Part shown: piece after piece, positions 50,772 through 58,974 of the stretch | Layout: every line of letters begins with the position of its first letter | How positions within the stretch are numbered: the first letter of the stretch is position 1 | NCBI RefSeq assembly: GCF_003610195.1 | Contig: NZ_RAPO01000003.1 | Span: 744,001-808,000 of the forward strand | DNA: 64,000 nucleotides | Source: Halopiger aswanensis | GTDB lineage: Archaea > Halobacteriota > Halobacteria > Halobacteriales > Natrialbaceae | Reading direction: 5' to 3' | Position numbers and translations under genes: made by a program | Notes under the pieces: generated by a model | What the model was told of the DNA's origin: nothing | Databases searched by the model: none | Seen by the model: only the letters and a program-made list of their open reading frames with translations

Positions 50772-51368
50772 ATGGTCGACACCACAGCCGAAATCGTGCT
50801 CTTCGACGGCTTCGACGAACTCGACGCGATCGGCCCCTACGAGGTCCTCGAGAACGCCGCCCACGCCGGCGCATCGCTGGACGTCCAACTGGTGACGCTC
50901 GAGGAGACCGATCTCGTCACGGCGAGTCACGACCTCCGAGTTGAACCGGACGGCACGCTGGGCGAACCGGATCTGCTGATCGTCCCCGGCGGCGGCTGGA
51001 CGACGGCGAACGAGGGGGTCAGGGCGGCCGTCGAGGACGGCGTCCTGCCCGGCGCCGTCGACGACTGCTACACAGCGGGCGCGACCGTCGCCTCGGTCTG
51101 TACCGGCGCGATGATCTTAGCCGAGGCGGGGCTGCTGGAGGGCCGGCCCGCAACCACCCACCAGGACGCGGTCGCGGACCTCGAAGAATCGGCGGCGAAC
51201 GTGGTCGACGAACGGGTCGTCGACGACGGCGACGTGCTGACCGCCGGCGGCGTCACGTCGGGGATCGATCTGGCGCTGTGGGTCGTCGAGCGGGAGTTCG
51301 GCGAGGAGATCGCCGCGGCCGTCGCTGAAGAAATGAACCACGAGCGCCGCGGGAGCGTCTTCGGCTAA
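50772..51368 (+). CDS. DJ-1/PfpI family protein
   Basis: A 198-aa alpha/beta protein. The nucleophile elbow has Cys110 in ASVCTGAMIL, the acidic partner is in LFDGFDELDAIGPYEVL, and PDLLIVPGGGWTTAN and TTHQDAVADLEESAANV are typical of the subfamily close to AraC-type N-terminal domains and cyclohexyl-isocyanide hydratase-like enzymes. It may be a hydratase, glyoxalase or amidase, which cannot be settled from sequence. Its start ATG 50772 opens the first strand. It stands alone, divergent from the Met-rich protein gene. Confidence 0.92.
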   Translation: MVDTTAEIVLFDGFDELDAIGPYEVLENAAHAGASLDVQLVTLEETDLVTASHDLRVEPDGTLGEPDLLIVPGGGWTTANEGVRAAVEDGVLPGAVDDCYTAGATVASVCTGAMILAEAGLLEGRPATTHQDAVADLEESAANVVDERVVDDGDVLTAGGVTSGIDLALWVVEREFGEEIAAAVAEEMNHERRGSVFG

Positions 51369-51511
51369 CTCGAGCGTCGCTACTCGGCGATTTCGTCAGC
51401 AACCGTCGCACCCCGCCGTCTCGATCTCGCTCGAGGTTGCAACTCTCCGGGTGTAGTCAATAGTAGAAACGAGTTACACGCTATCGTCTTCCGACGACGC
51501 CGTGAACCGTA

Positions 51512-51706
51512 TTACGCGCGAACGACGTTCGTCGCGCGGGGGCCCTTGGGGGCCTGTTCGATATCGAATTCGATCTCGGTTCCTTCCGTCAGATCCTCGC
51601 CGCCAACGTCTTCCATGTGGAAGAATACGTCGTCGTCGGAGTCCTCAGTCGCGATGAAACCGTAGCCGCCTGTGTCGTTAAAGAAGTCGACCTTACCGTT
51701 TGCCAT
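51512..51706 (-). CDS. cspA: Cold-shock-domain protein
   Basis: A 64-aa single OB-fold RNA chaperone. RNP1 is GGYGFIAT (13-20) and RNP2 is DVFFHM (26-31). The N-terminus MANGKVDFFND and the end QAPKGPRATNVVRA are typical of haloarchaeal CspA proteins. A TATA-like element (CTTAACC) lies about 28 nt upstream, so the mRNA is close to leaderless. Confidence 0.97.
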   Translation of the reverse strand: MANGKVDFFNDTGGYGFIATEDSDDDVFFHMEDVGGEDLTEGTEIEFDIEQAPKGPRATNVVRA

Positions 51707-51921
51707 TGCGACTAAACGAAACCCCGTTACACGGTTAAGTGTTCCGCATTCGTTTTCTAAAATACTGCATCTGTATCCGAACGTATTCTATATCTTCATT
51801 CGGGTCGACGAATATCCATAAACCACCAGTTATTCCGGAGATAGCTTTCGATCCGTCGAAACGACCCCGTCCTTTCGCGGAACCACGAATTCTGCCGCCG
51901 ATAGCCGATCGAACCACCGTT

Positions 51922-51948
51922 CGTTGCAGCCCGTCTCGGGCTGCAACG
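51922..51948. promoter_or_regulatory. Perfect 12-bp inverted repeat upstream of the methyltransferase
   Basis: CGTTGCAGCCCG (51922-51933) and CGGGCTGCAACG (51937-51948) with a three-base centre. It lies immediately upstream of a CTTTACG TATA-like element (about 51952-51958) and 31 nt before the ATG at 51980, so an operator is more likely than a terminator. The rest of 51707-51921 is AT-richer and shows nothing I can name. Confidence 0.55.
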
Positions 51949-51979
51949 GAGCTTTACGTCTCCGCGCCGCCTGTTACGT

Positions 51980-52687
51980 ATGGATTCTTCCGATGTTCGG
52001 CGGCAGTGGAAACACCGCGCCGGGGAGTTTTCGCCGGAGTACTACGCCTACTACGGCCCCGACGAGACGAGCGAGTGTATTCGCCGCCGGCTCGAGCGCC
52101 ACCTCGACCGCGGGCAGGACGCGACCGTCCTCGAGCTCGGCTGCAGTTCGGGTCGCCACCTCTCTCACCTCCACGCCCACGGGTTCGAGACCCTCGCCGG
52201 CCTCGAGGTGAACGCGGACGCGTTCGACGTGATGGAAGACGCGTATCCCGACCTCGCCGCCGACGGAACGTTCTATCTGGACGCGATCGAGGACGCTGTG
52301 GCCGACTTCGAGGACGACCAGTTCGACGCGGTCTACTCCGTCGAGACGCTCCAGCATCTTCACCCGGACGCGACGTGGGTCTTCGACGAACTGTCGCGCA
52401 TCACGGGAGAGTTACTCATTACGGCGGAGAACGAGGGTGATTCCGATTCCGGTCCCGATCCCAATCCCGATTCGGATTCGGACTCGGCGTCGGCGTCCGA
52501 TTCCCGTCCGGACCGGTCTCCCGACCGTGCAGCGTCGAACGATCCTGACGTGAACTACGTCAACGACGAGTTCCCGCTTTACTACCGCGACTGGAACGCG
52601 ATTTTCACCGACCGCGGCTTTACCGAGGTCGACGCGACGGAGGGCCGACGGGATACGATCCGGACGTTCCGGACGACCTCGAACTGA
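51980..52687 (+). CDS. Class I SAM-dependent methyltransferase
   Basis: A 235-aa protein. Motif I is VLELGCSSGRHLSHL (about 49-63), followed by the acidic strand LAGLEVNADAFDVM and DQFDAVYSVETLQHLHP. A Ser/Asp/Pro insert (about 150-190) is typical halophilic low complexity. The end VNDEFPLYYRDWNAIFTDRGFTEVDATEG resembles methyltransferases of the Methyltransf_11/25 type. The substrate is unknown. It is preceded by a strong dyad and followed by a HAD-phosphatase gene 82 nt downstream. Confidence 0.87.
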   Translation: MDSSDVRRQWKHRAGEFSPEYYAYYGPDETSECIRRRLERHLDRGQDATVLELGCSSGRHLSHLHAHGFETLAGLEVNADAFDVMEDAYPDLAADGTFYLDAIEDAVADFEDDQFDAVYSVETLQHLHPDATWVFDELSRITGELLITAENEGDSDSGPDPNPDSDSDSASASDSRPDRSPDRAASNDPDVNYVNDEFPLYYRDWNAIFTDRGFTEVDATEGRRDTIRTFRTTSN

Positions 52688-52730
52688 TCGGCATCGCGTA
52701 ATCGGCGCTAGGGGCCGTCGGCCAAACGGC

Positions 52731-52737
52731 TATATGG
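52731..52737 (+). promoter_or_regulatory. TATA box of the HAD gene
   Basis: TATATGG, with transcription expected near 52760. The in-frame ATG at 52734 lies inside this element, so the real start must be the ATG at 52770. Confidence 0.55.
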
Positions 52738-52769
52738 ATCCGTCGGGTAGCCCGATCCACGACCGAGAC

Positions 52770-53420
52770 ATGCAGGCAGTGTTATTCGACATGGACGGCG
52801 TGCTCGTCAACAGCGAAGATTACTGGACCGAGTTCGAAGCCGACGATATCCTTCCCGCCGCCGTCCCCGACGCGGACGTCGACGTCGCCGAAGTGACCGG
52901 CATGAACTACCGCGAGACCTACGACTACCTCGAGGCCGAGTACGGAACCGCCATCTCCCGCGAGGCGTTCGAGGACCGCTTCGAGGAGACCGCCCGCGAG
53001 ATCTACCGCGAACACGTCGAGGCCCTCGACGGCCTCCACGACCTCCTCGCCGAACTGGACGCACGCGGCGTCGAACGCGCGCTCGTCTCGTCCTCACCGC
53101 ATGAGTGGATCAGCATCGTCCTCGAGCGGTTCGAGCTCGAGGGCTCGTTCGATCACGTCATCAGCGCCGAGGATATCGACGCGGCGGGGAAGCCGGAACC
53201 CGACGTCTTCGAGTACGCCGCGAGCGAGGTCGGCGCGCCCGCCGAGGAGTGTATCGTCGTCGAGGATTCCGAAAACGGCGTCGAGGCCGGCGCGCGCGCC
53301 GGCGCCGTCGTCGTCGCCTACCGGATCGACGCCCACGGCGATCTCGACCTCTCGCCGGCCGACGAGATCGTCGACTCGCCCGCCGAACTGCGGGAGACGG
53401 TGCTCGAGTTGACGGAATAA
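52770..53420 (+). CDS. HAD-superfamily phosphatase (beta-phosphoglucomutase-like)
   Basis: A 216-aa HAD hydrolase. Motif I is VLFDMDGVLVNSE with the nucleophile and acid Asp; motif II lies in ALVSSSPHEW; motif III/IV in AAGKPEPDVFEYAASEVGAPAEECIVVEDSENGVEAGARAG. The cap helices are in the N-terminal half (C1 type), as in phosphoglycolate, sugar-phosphate or beta-phosphoglucomutase enzymes. The exact substrate cannot be told. It has its own promoter. Confidence 0.92.
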   Translation: MQAVLFDMDGVLVNSEDYWTEFEADDILPAAVPDADVDVAEVTGMNYRETYDYLEAEYGTAISREAFEDRFEETAREIYREHVEALDGLHDLLAELDARGVERALVSSSPHEWISIVLERFELEGSFDHVISAEDIDAAGKPEPDVFEYAASEVGAPAEECIVVEDSENGVEAGARAGAVVVAYRIDAHGDLDLSPADEIVDSPAELRETVLELTE

Positions 53421-53475
53421 GGTCGTTCGGTACTCTTCTCTCGCGGTGTCGACTCGACTCCTATAGATAGCGGGC

Positions 53476-55830
53476 CTATTCGACGCGGACCGTCCGCGTC
53501 TCCTCGACCGGAAGCAGCGGCTCCTCGGGGAAGGCGACGCTGACAGTATACTCGAGTTCCTCCGTCTCCGCGCCGAAGACGCCGACGGGGACGGTGTCAA
53601 CGTCGCGCAGGTAGGAGTTCGCGCTCGTCATCTCGCGGCCGTTGACGGTCACCCGGATACCGGCCCGCGCGGGTTCGCCGACGTTCCGAACGGTGACTTC
53701 GCAAACCTCGTTCTCGCCGGCGGCGATCGCGTCGGGGAAGTCGCCCCAGTCGATCTCGACCGAGGGCAGCGACTGGGCGCCCTCGTAGACGCGCTCGGCG
53801 ACGCCCTCCGAGAGACCGGCGTCGATCAGACCGTCGATTCCGGCGTCGACGACGTCGCCCGGCGTCGACAGCCCCTCCTTCGCTAACTTGCTCGCGCGGC
53901 CGGGGCCGACGCCGTCGATGGCGGTCAGGCCCACGGCGTCCGCCGAGACGCCGTTCTCGATGCGGGCCTCGGCTTGCCGCGCGAGGTTGGCGGCGTGGGG
54001 ACCGACGAACCGATCGAGGAAGGCGCCCAGCGCGGAGACGAGTCGCGTCGCGTTGCGCCGGATGACCCAGGCGTCGCTGGCCAGTTCCGCGGGCGTCGTG
54101 CCGCTGGCCGCGCTCCGGAGGATCGCCAGCACCTTCCGCTGGCCGGCCTCGAGGTCGCCGTACTCCTGGCCCACGAGCACCGCGTCGATCGCGTCGCGTT
54201 CGTCCTGGCGGGCCGAGACCGACTCGAACTCGCCGGCGGTCGCGACCGCCTCGAGGATGTCGTCGGTCTCGAGTTCCTTGCCGGCTTCGACCCGATCACA
54301 GAGGTCCGCGAACTTCGCGGCCGTCTCGAGGCGCAGGTAGTACTTGGACGCTAACACGCCCCGCGGCGTCGCCTCGATCGAGAGGTCCTCGCCGGTCTCG
54401 ACGAAGCCCCGATCGACCAACTCTTCGAGGCAGTCCCGCACGCGCTCGCGGAGGTTCGGGAAGTCGTACGCCTCGGGTTTGGACTGGCCGCGCACGTAGT
54501 AGAAGGTCGTCTCGAGCCAGTCCATCACGTCGTCGAGATCGGTGATCGTCCCCATCGCGATCTCGGCGTTGAGGTGGGTCTCGAGGCTCTCGGCCAGCCG
54601 GGACTCGATCTCCTTGCCGTCGCGCAGCAGTCGGCGGTACTTGTCCGCGTCGGCGGTATCGCAGACGACCCAGCCGTAGCCGACGTCGTCGTACCCCGGC
54701 CGCCCCGCGCGCCCGAGCATCTGGAGCACGTCTAAGGGGCTCATGTCCACCTCGCCCTCGAGCGGGTCGTGGAGTTTCGTGTCGCGGATGACCACGCAGC
54801 GGGCGGGGAGGTTCACGCCCCAGGCCAGCGTCGACGTCGAAAAGAGGAGTTCGACGTGGCCCTCCTTGAACCACGCCTCGACGAGGTCCCGGTCGTTCTT
54901 CGAGAGCCCGGCGTGGTGGAAGGCCACGCCGTCGAGAACGGATTTCCGGAGTTTGTCGTTCTCGAGTTCCTTCGATTCGGTGTGGAAATCGTAGTCGCCG
55001 CGAGCGCCGATCGGAACGTCGCGCTCGGCGATCTCGTCGCGGGCCTTCTCGGCCGCGCGGACGGTGTCCTGCCTCGAGGAGACGAACACGAGCGCCTGGC
55101 CGTCCTCGCGGAGGTGCGGTTCCGCCAGATCGAGCGCGCGATAGAGTCGGCGGTACTTGTCCGCGAAGGAGTTCTCGCCGTGCGTGTAGGTCTTGACGCC
55201 CGCGTTGAGGTCGACGGGGCGGTACTCCTCGCCGAACTCGAACGTGGTTTCGTCGGGGGCGTCGAGCCACGCCGCCACGTCGTCCACGTTGGGCATCGTC
55301 GCCGACAGCGCGACGACGCGAGGGTCACAGAGGCGGCGCAGGCGGGAGATCGTGACCTCGAGCACCGAGCCGCGCCGGTCGGCGTCGAGCAGGTGCACCT
55401 CGTCGATGACGCAGACGTCGACGTCGGTGACGAAGTCGTAGCGCCGGGAGTCGTGTTTGCGGGTCGCCGAGTCGAGTTTCTCGGGGGTCATCACGAGGAT
55501 GTCCGCGCGGCGCGCGCGGCGCGGATTCAGGTCCCGTTCCCCCGTGACGACGTACACCGAGTAGTCGAGATTTTCGAAGCGGTCCCAGTCGTCCTCCTTC
55601 TCGTTGGTCAGGGCCCGCAGCGGCGCGATAAAGAGCGCGGTGCCGCCGTCGGCCAGGGCCTTACAGATCGCCAGCTCCGCGAGGGCGGTCTTGCCCGACG
55701 CCGTCGGCGCGCTCGCGACCACGTTTTCGTCGCTTTCCAGCAGTGCGGGCAGCGCCTCGCGTTGCATCCGGTTGAACTCCTCGAAGGCAAAAGCGTCGGC
55801 GAATTCGGGGAGAACCTCGGCGACCTCCAT
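53476..55830 (-). CDS. Ski2/Hel308-type DNA helicase with extra C-terminal beta domain
   Basis: A 784-aa SF2 helicase: motif I APTASGKTA (41-49), DEVH box (143-146, VIDEVHLLD), motif III LSATMPN, motif VI QMLGRAGRPGYD. The ratchet and winged-helix domains follow, then helix-hairpin-helix segments (GLTAIDGVGPGRASKLAKEGL). Unusually, about 95 residues after this form a predicted all-beta domain (CEVTVRNVGEPARAGIRVTVNG ... ELEYTVSVAFPEE). It probably unwinds stalled forks or RNA-like substrates. ATG 55830 is preferred to the GTG one codon upstream. Confidence 0.92.
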   Translation of the reverse strand: MEVAEVLPEFADAFAFEEFNRMQREALPALLESDENVVASAPTASGKTALAELAICKALADGGTALFIAPLRALTNEKEDDWDRFENLDYSVYVVTGERDLNPRRARRADILVMTPEKLDSATRKHDSRRYDFVTDVDVCVIDEVHLLDADRRGSVLEVTISRLRRLCDPRVVALSATMPNVDDVAAWLDAPDETTFEFGEEYRPVDLNAGVKTYTHGENSFADKYRRLYRALDLAEPHLREDGQALVFVSSRQDTVRAAEKARDEIAERDVPIGARGDYDFHTESKELENDKLRKSVLDGVAFHHAGLSKNDRDLVEAWFKEGHVELLFSTSTLAWGVNLPARCVVIRDTKLHDPLEGEVDMSPLDVLQMLGRAGRPGYDDVGYGWVVCDTADADKYRRLLRDGKEIESRLAESLETHLNAEIAMGTITDLDDVMDWLETTFYYVRGQSKPEAYDFPNLRERVRDCLEELVDRGFVETGEDLSIEATPRGVLASKYYLRLETAAKFADLCDRVEAGKELETDDILEAVATAGEFESVSARQDERDAIDAVLVGQEYGDLEAGQRKVLAILRSAASGTTPAELASDAWVIRRNATRLVSALGAFLDRFVGPHAANLARQAEARIENGVSADAVGLTAIDGVGPGRASKLAKEGLSTPGDVVDAGIDGLIDAGLSEGVAERVYEGAQSLPSVEIDWGDFPDAIAAGENEVCEVTVRNVGEPARAGIRVTVNGREMTSANSYLRDVDTVPVGVFGAETEELEYTVSVAFPEEPLLPVEETRTVRVE

Positions 55831-55938
55831 CACACGGATACGGGGAGCGTCGGGTCAAAGGCGTTTCCTTCCCGGCCGCTCGCGACCGGGGGCCGGTCGG
55901 GCGGCGAGTTGAACCCGACCGTCGGGACGCCAGCCGGC

Positions 55939-56472
55939 TCAGGTCGGCTGCCGTCGCTGCGTTCGCTTCGTCTCGACCAGTTCCCCGAGTTGGTCGTTGA
56001 GAGCGCCGTTGGCCCGCTCGGGGCGGGGCGTGCGCTCGAAGGTGAGTTCGGGGTCGCCCGAGCCCGCGGTGTAGATCGTCAGGTCGCCGTACCCCAGCAG
56101 CCGCCCGAGCATGTCCTGCTCGAGGGTCGTGTTCTGGATGCGGTCGATCCGAAACTGAGTGACGTCTCGCGAGACGATGCCGCGTTTCTTGTACAGTTCC
56201 TCGGAGGTGATCACGTAGCGGGTGTTCGTCCAGACGGCGTAGCGGACGAGCGCGACGCCGGCACCGCCGAGGCCGAGGAGGGCGCCGAGCAGCGCGGTGA
56301 GCCCCGCGCCGTCGGTGCTTGTAAGGTCCATAATGATGAGCGCCGTGCCGACGACGGCGACCAGGACGGCGATCGGCACTCCGGCACCCATCGTGATCGG
56401 GTGGGGACGACTCTCCCAGACGACGGCTTCGTCGGCCGTGAGATGGAGCCAGTCGGGCGTCGAGCGGGCCAT
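55939..56472 (-). CDS. PH-domain (bPH2, YdbS-like) membrane protein
   Basis: A 177-aa protein with two TM helices (about 27-48 and 58-80) followed by a bacterial-type PH domain: NTRYVITSEELYKKRGIVSRDVTQFRIDRIQNTTLEQDMLGRLLGYGDLTIYTAGSGDPELTF. Family members bind membranes or oligomerise; the function is unknown. It lies 108 nt upstream of the helicase gene on the same strand with its own short intergenic space. Confidence 0.9.
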   Translation of the reverse strand: MARSTPDWLHLTADEAVVWESRPHPITMGAGVPIAVLVAVVGTALIIMDLTSTDGAGLTALLGALLGLGGAGVALVRYAVWTNTRYVITSEELYKKRGIVSRDVTQFRIDRIQNTTLEQDMLGRLLGYGDLTIYTAGSGDPELTFERTPRPERANGALNDQLGELVETKRTQRRQPT

Positions 56473-56618
56473 CGGTTTGGCCGTCGTATTCCGCTCGTCA
56501 CCGTAAAGCTATCGCGGTAGGGAACCCCTTCTGGCCCGCACCCAGCAGTGAGACCCAGGTCGCAGTCGAGCAGTGCTCGAGGTGGATTCGAGAACGCAGT
56601 CCGAACCGAACAGCGGTC

Positions 56619-57350
56619 TCACTCGGGAACCGTTCCGGCGAGAACGTAGTACTCGTGGCGGGGCTCCCGTCCCCACAGCACCGGATCCGACAGCGGCTCG
56701 TGCTCGAGATCCCGGTAGCCCGCCCGCTCGAGTTCCCCGCGGAGCTCGTCGACCGGCCGACCGTCGTACAGCGGCAGGTCCCCGTGGACGGCTTCGTACT
56801 CGTCCCACGGCTCGTCGTGGTCCCAGTACCCCTCGAGCAACGCGACGCGGCCGCCGGGCTCGAGGACGCGTCGCCACTCGGCCAGCGCCGCCTCGGGGTT
56901 CGGGAGCGTCCAGACGAGGTGGCGAGCCGTGACCAACTCGAACGCGTCGTCGGGCAGCGGGAGCGTCTCCGCGTCCCCGCGGCAGAACGCGATCGAGCGG
57001 TCGGCCGCGCTGGCTTTCGCCCGGGCGCGCTCGAGCATTTCGGGGGCGAAGTCGACGCCCGTGACGTCGTGGCCCAGTTCCGAAAGCAGCAGCGAGATGA
57101 CGCCGGTGCCACAGCCGACGTCGAGGACGCGGGCGCGACGGTCCCGCGGGTCGCCAGCGGCGTCACTGCCGGCGCCGGTCCACTCCCGGAGCACCGACAG
57201 CCACCGTTCGCGCTGCTCGGCGTCGTGGATGCCGTGGTGGCTCGCGTCGTCGAACGTCGCCGCGCGCCCGTTCCAGTGGCGTCGAACGAGGTCCTTCACG
57301 TCGGTGTCGCTGCTCCCGCCGCGGTCGTCGGTTCGATTCGAATTCGTCAC
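56619..57350 (-). CDS. Class I SAM-dependent methyltransferase
   Basis: A 243-aa protein with motif I ARVLDVGCGTGVISLLLSELG, then VTGVDFAPEMLERARAKA, CRGDAETLPLPDDAFELVTARHLVWTLPNPEAALAEWRRVLEPGGRVALLEG, a complete Methyltransf_11 pattern. The N-terminus VKDLVRRHWNGRAATFDDASHHGIHD is typical of such enzymes. The GTG start at 57350 has GGAGG seven bases upstream. A 30-codon frame ends in a GTGA overlap with this start, and a 23-bp tandem duplication lies between it and the MATE gene, so it is probably co-transcribed with MATE. Confidence 0.9.
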   Translation of the reverse strand: MTNSNRTDDRGGSSDTDVKDLVRRHWNGRAATFDDASHHGIHDAEQRERWLSVLREWTGAGSDAAGDPRDRRARVLDVGCGTGVISLLLSELGHDVTGVDFAPEMLERARAKASAADRSIAFCRGDAETLPLPDDAFELVTARHLVWTLPNPEAALAEWRRVLEPGGRVALLEGYWDHDEPWDEYEAVHGDLPLYDGRPVDELRGELERAGYRDLEHEPLSDPVLWGREPRHEYYVLAGTVPE

Positions 57351-57439
57351 GCGTTGGCCTCCTGTTGGTCCGAGTCGCCCGAGCGGCCCGTCCCGGCTCG
57401 AGCGCCGGTCTCGGTCCCGACATCGCGTGCGGCTGCCAT
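57347..57439 (-). CDS. Possible 30-aa coupling ORF before the methyltransferase
   Basis: Frame MAAARDVGTETGARAGTGRS to ending DQQEANA, whose TGA overlaps the methyltransferase GTG (GTGA). It begins in the second copy of the 23-bp repeat. The first copy has its ATG fused to the MATE stop (TAATG), but the duplication puts that reading out of frame. Whether it is a peptide or only a re-initiation bridge is unknown. Confidence 0.3.
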   Translation of the reverse strand: MAAARDVGTETGARAGTGRSGDSDQQEANA

Positions 57440-57462
57440 CCGACATCGCGTGCGGCTGCCAT
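57417..57462. repeat. Perfect 23-bp tandem duplication
   Basis: CCGACATCGCGTGCGGCTGC followed by CAT occurs twice without a gap (57417-57439 and 57440-57462). The second unit ends on the first base of the MATE stop codon. As 23 is not a multiple of three, the duplication shifts any frame that crosses it. Confidence 0.95.
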
Positions 57463-58862
57463 TACTGTACCGCCCCCGCAGACGCGGCGTCCGCGGCGCG
57501 GGCGTTCATCCCGCCCGAGGTCTCGTACCAGTAGTACCAGCCGAGCCCGATCGCCGCTGCGATGTTCGACAGGGTAACGGCCCAGAAGACGCCCGTCACG
57601 TCCGTTCCGAGGACGAGTGCGGCCGCAGCGGCGATCGGCAGTCGGACGAGCCAGTACTGCACCAGCGTCGCGACGAGGCTGGTTCGCGTCCGGCGAGCCC
57701 CGTTGAAACCGGCCTGCAGCAGGTAGGTCGCGCCGATCGCCCAGTAACCGTACGCGAGAATCTGCAGGTACTCGGTGGCAACCGCGAGTTCGGCGGCGGT
57801 CGCGTCGGGGACGAAAAGCACCGCGAGCGGTTCGGGAACCAGCCACTGGAGCGCGCCGACGAGACAGAGCCCGCCGCTCGCGATGGCGACCCCGATCCAG
57901 GTCGTCCGGCGCGCCCGCTCGGGCAACGCCGCGCCGAGGCTCTGGCCGATCATGCTCTGTGCGGCCTGCTGGAGCCCCATCGCCGGCACGAAGGCGATGG
58001 TCGAGACGCGCGCGCCGATCGTAAACGCGGCCAGTCCCACGGCGTCGCCGACGAGCACGACGAGCCAGATCATCCCGACGCGCGCGGACTGACTCGAGAC
58101 GTGTTGCCCGCCGTTCGGCCAGCCGATGTCGATAATCTCCCGCCAGTCGGCGCCCTCGAGCGTCCGGGCGTCCCGCGAGAGAACGAACTCGCCGCGACCG
58201 CGAAGCGCCATCGCGAGCCCGACGACGAGTCCGCAGCCGTAGCCGATCCCCGTCGCCGCCGCGGCGCCGGCGACGCCGAGCTCGGGGGCGAGCCACCAAC
58301 CGAATATCAGGAACGGGTCGACGACGACGTTGACCGCGACGGCGACGGCGTTGATGTACAGCGCCGCACGCGTATCGCCCCAGCCGATAAAGCCCGCCTC
58401 GAGGGCCTCGCTCGCGGCGGCGACGGCGAAGACGAGCCCGTAGACCGCGAGGTAGGCGGCGGCGTACTCGGTGACGACCGCGCCCGCGCCGAAGAGCGCG
58501 ACGACGTCGCGCGCGACGGCCCACGTCGCGAGGCCGGTCCCTGCGCCGACGACGAGACCGAGGACGGTACCGTTGAACGCGGCCCGGCGCCCGGCAGCGA
58601 GTTCGTCGGCGCCTACGCGCTGGGAGACCAGCACCTGCGTCCCGACGCCGACGCCGATCGCGACGGCCGCGAGCAGGCCGGTCAGCGGAAAGTTGATTCC
58701 GACCGCGGCGACCGCCTCGAGGCTGTGGCGCCCGAGCCAGAGCGTATCGATCACCTGCTGGAGCACCTGCACGAGATTCTGGACGAGAAGCGGCAGCGCT
58801 AACAGCGCGAGCGTCCGCGGAATCGGCCCGTTCGTGATCTCATCGCGCTCGAGCGCCAACAT
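57462..58862 (-). CDS. MATE family multidrug/Na+ efflux protein
   Basis: A 466-aa carrier with twelve predicted TM helices in two homologous halves. The first half begins GPIPRTLALLALPLLVQNLVQVLQQVIDTLWLG; the second carries GADWREIIDIGWPNGGQHVSSQSARVGMIWL. This is the DinF/NorM-like pattern of cation-coupled drug or metabolite exporters. Its stop overlaps an ATG (TAATG) leading to the methyltransferase region, so the two genes likely form one transcript. Confidence 0.93.
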   Translation of the reverse strand: MLALERDEITNGPIPRTLALLALPLLVQNLVQVLQQVIDTLWLGRHSLEAVAAVGINFPLTGLLAAVAIGVGVGTQVLVSQRVGADELAAGRRAAFNGTVLGLVVGAGTGLATWAVARDVVALFGAGAVVTEYAAAYLAVYGLVFAVAAASEALEAGFIGWGDTRAALYINAVAVAVNVVVDPFLIFGWWLAPELGVAGAAAATGIGYGCGLVVGLAMALRGRGEFVLSRDARTLEGADWREIIDIGWPNGGQHVSSQSARVGMIWLVVLVGDAVGLAAFTIGARVSTIAFVPAMGLQQAAQSMIGQSLGAALPERARRTTWIGVAIASGGLCLVGALQWLVPEPLAVLFVPDATAAELAVATEYLQILAYGYWAIGATYLLQAGFNGARRTRTSLVATLVQYWLVRLPIAAAAALVLGTDVTGVFWAVTLSNIAAAIGLGWYYWYETSGGMNARAADAASAGAVQ

Positions 58863-58974
58863 CTACCCCCATTGGTGATTAGTAATAAAAATAAATGTTT
58901 TCCCCAACTCAATCCTCGCCGGGAGGGGTGGTCCACCAGAATGACTTTTCCCTCCCGGCGCCGTCCCTGTACGC

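Noticed and set aside
51735..51917. Possible 60-aa minus-strand protein in the AT-richer gap beside cspA
   Set aside because: No recognisable motif, no clear promoter or ribosome site, and it lies in what looks like control sequence; kept as unproven.
57163..58524. Long minus-strand frame overlapping MATE and the methyltransferase
   Set aside because: It is the alternative frame of both genes, extremely Arg-rich, and it is joined only because of the 23-bp duplication.
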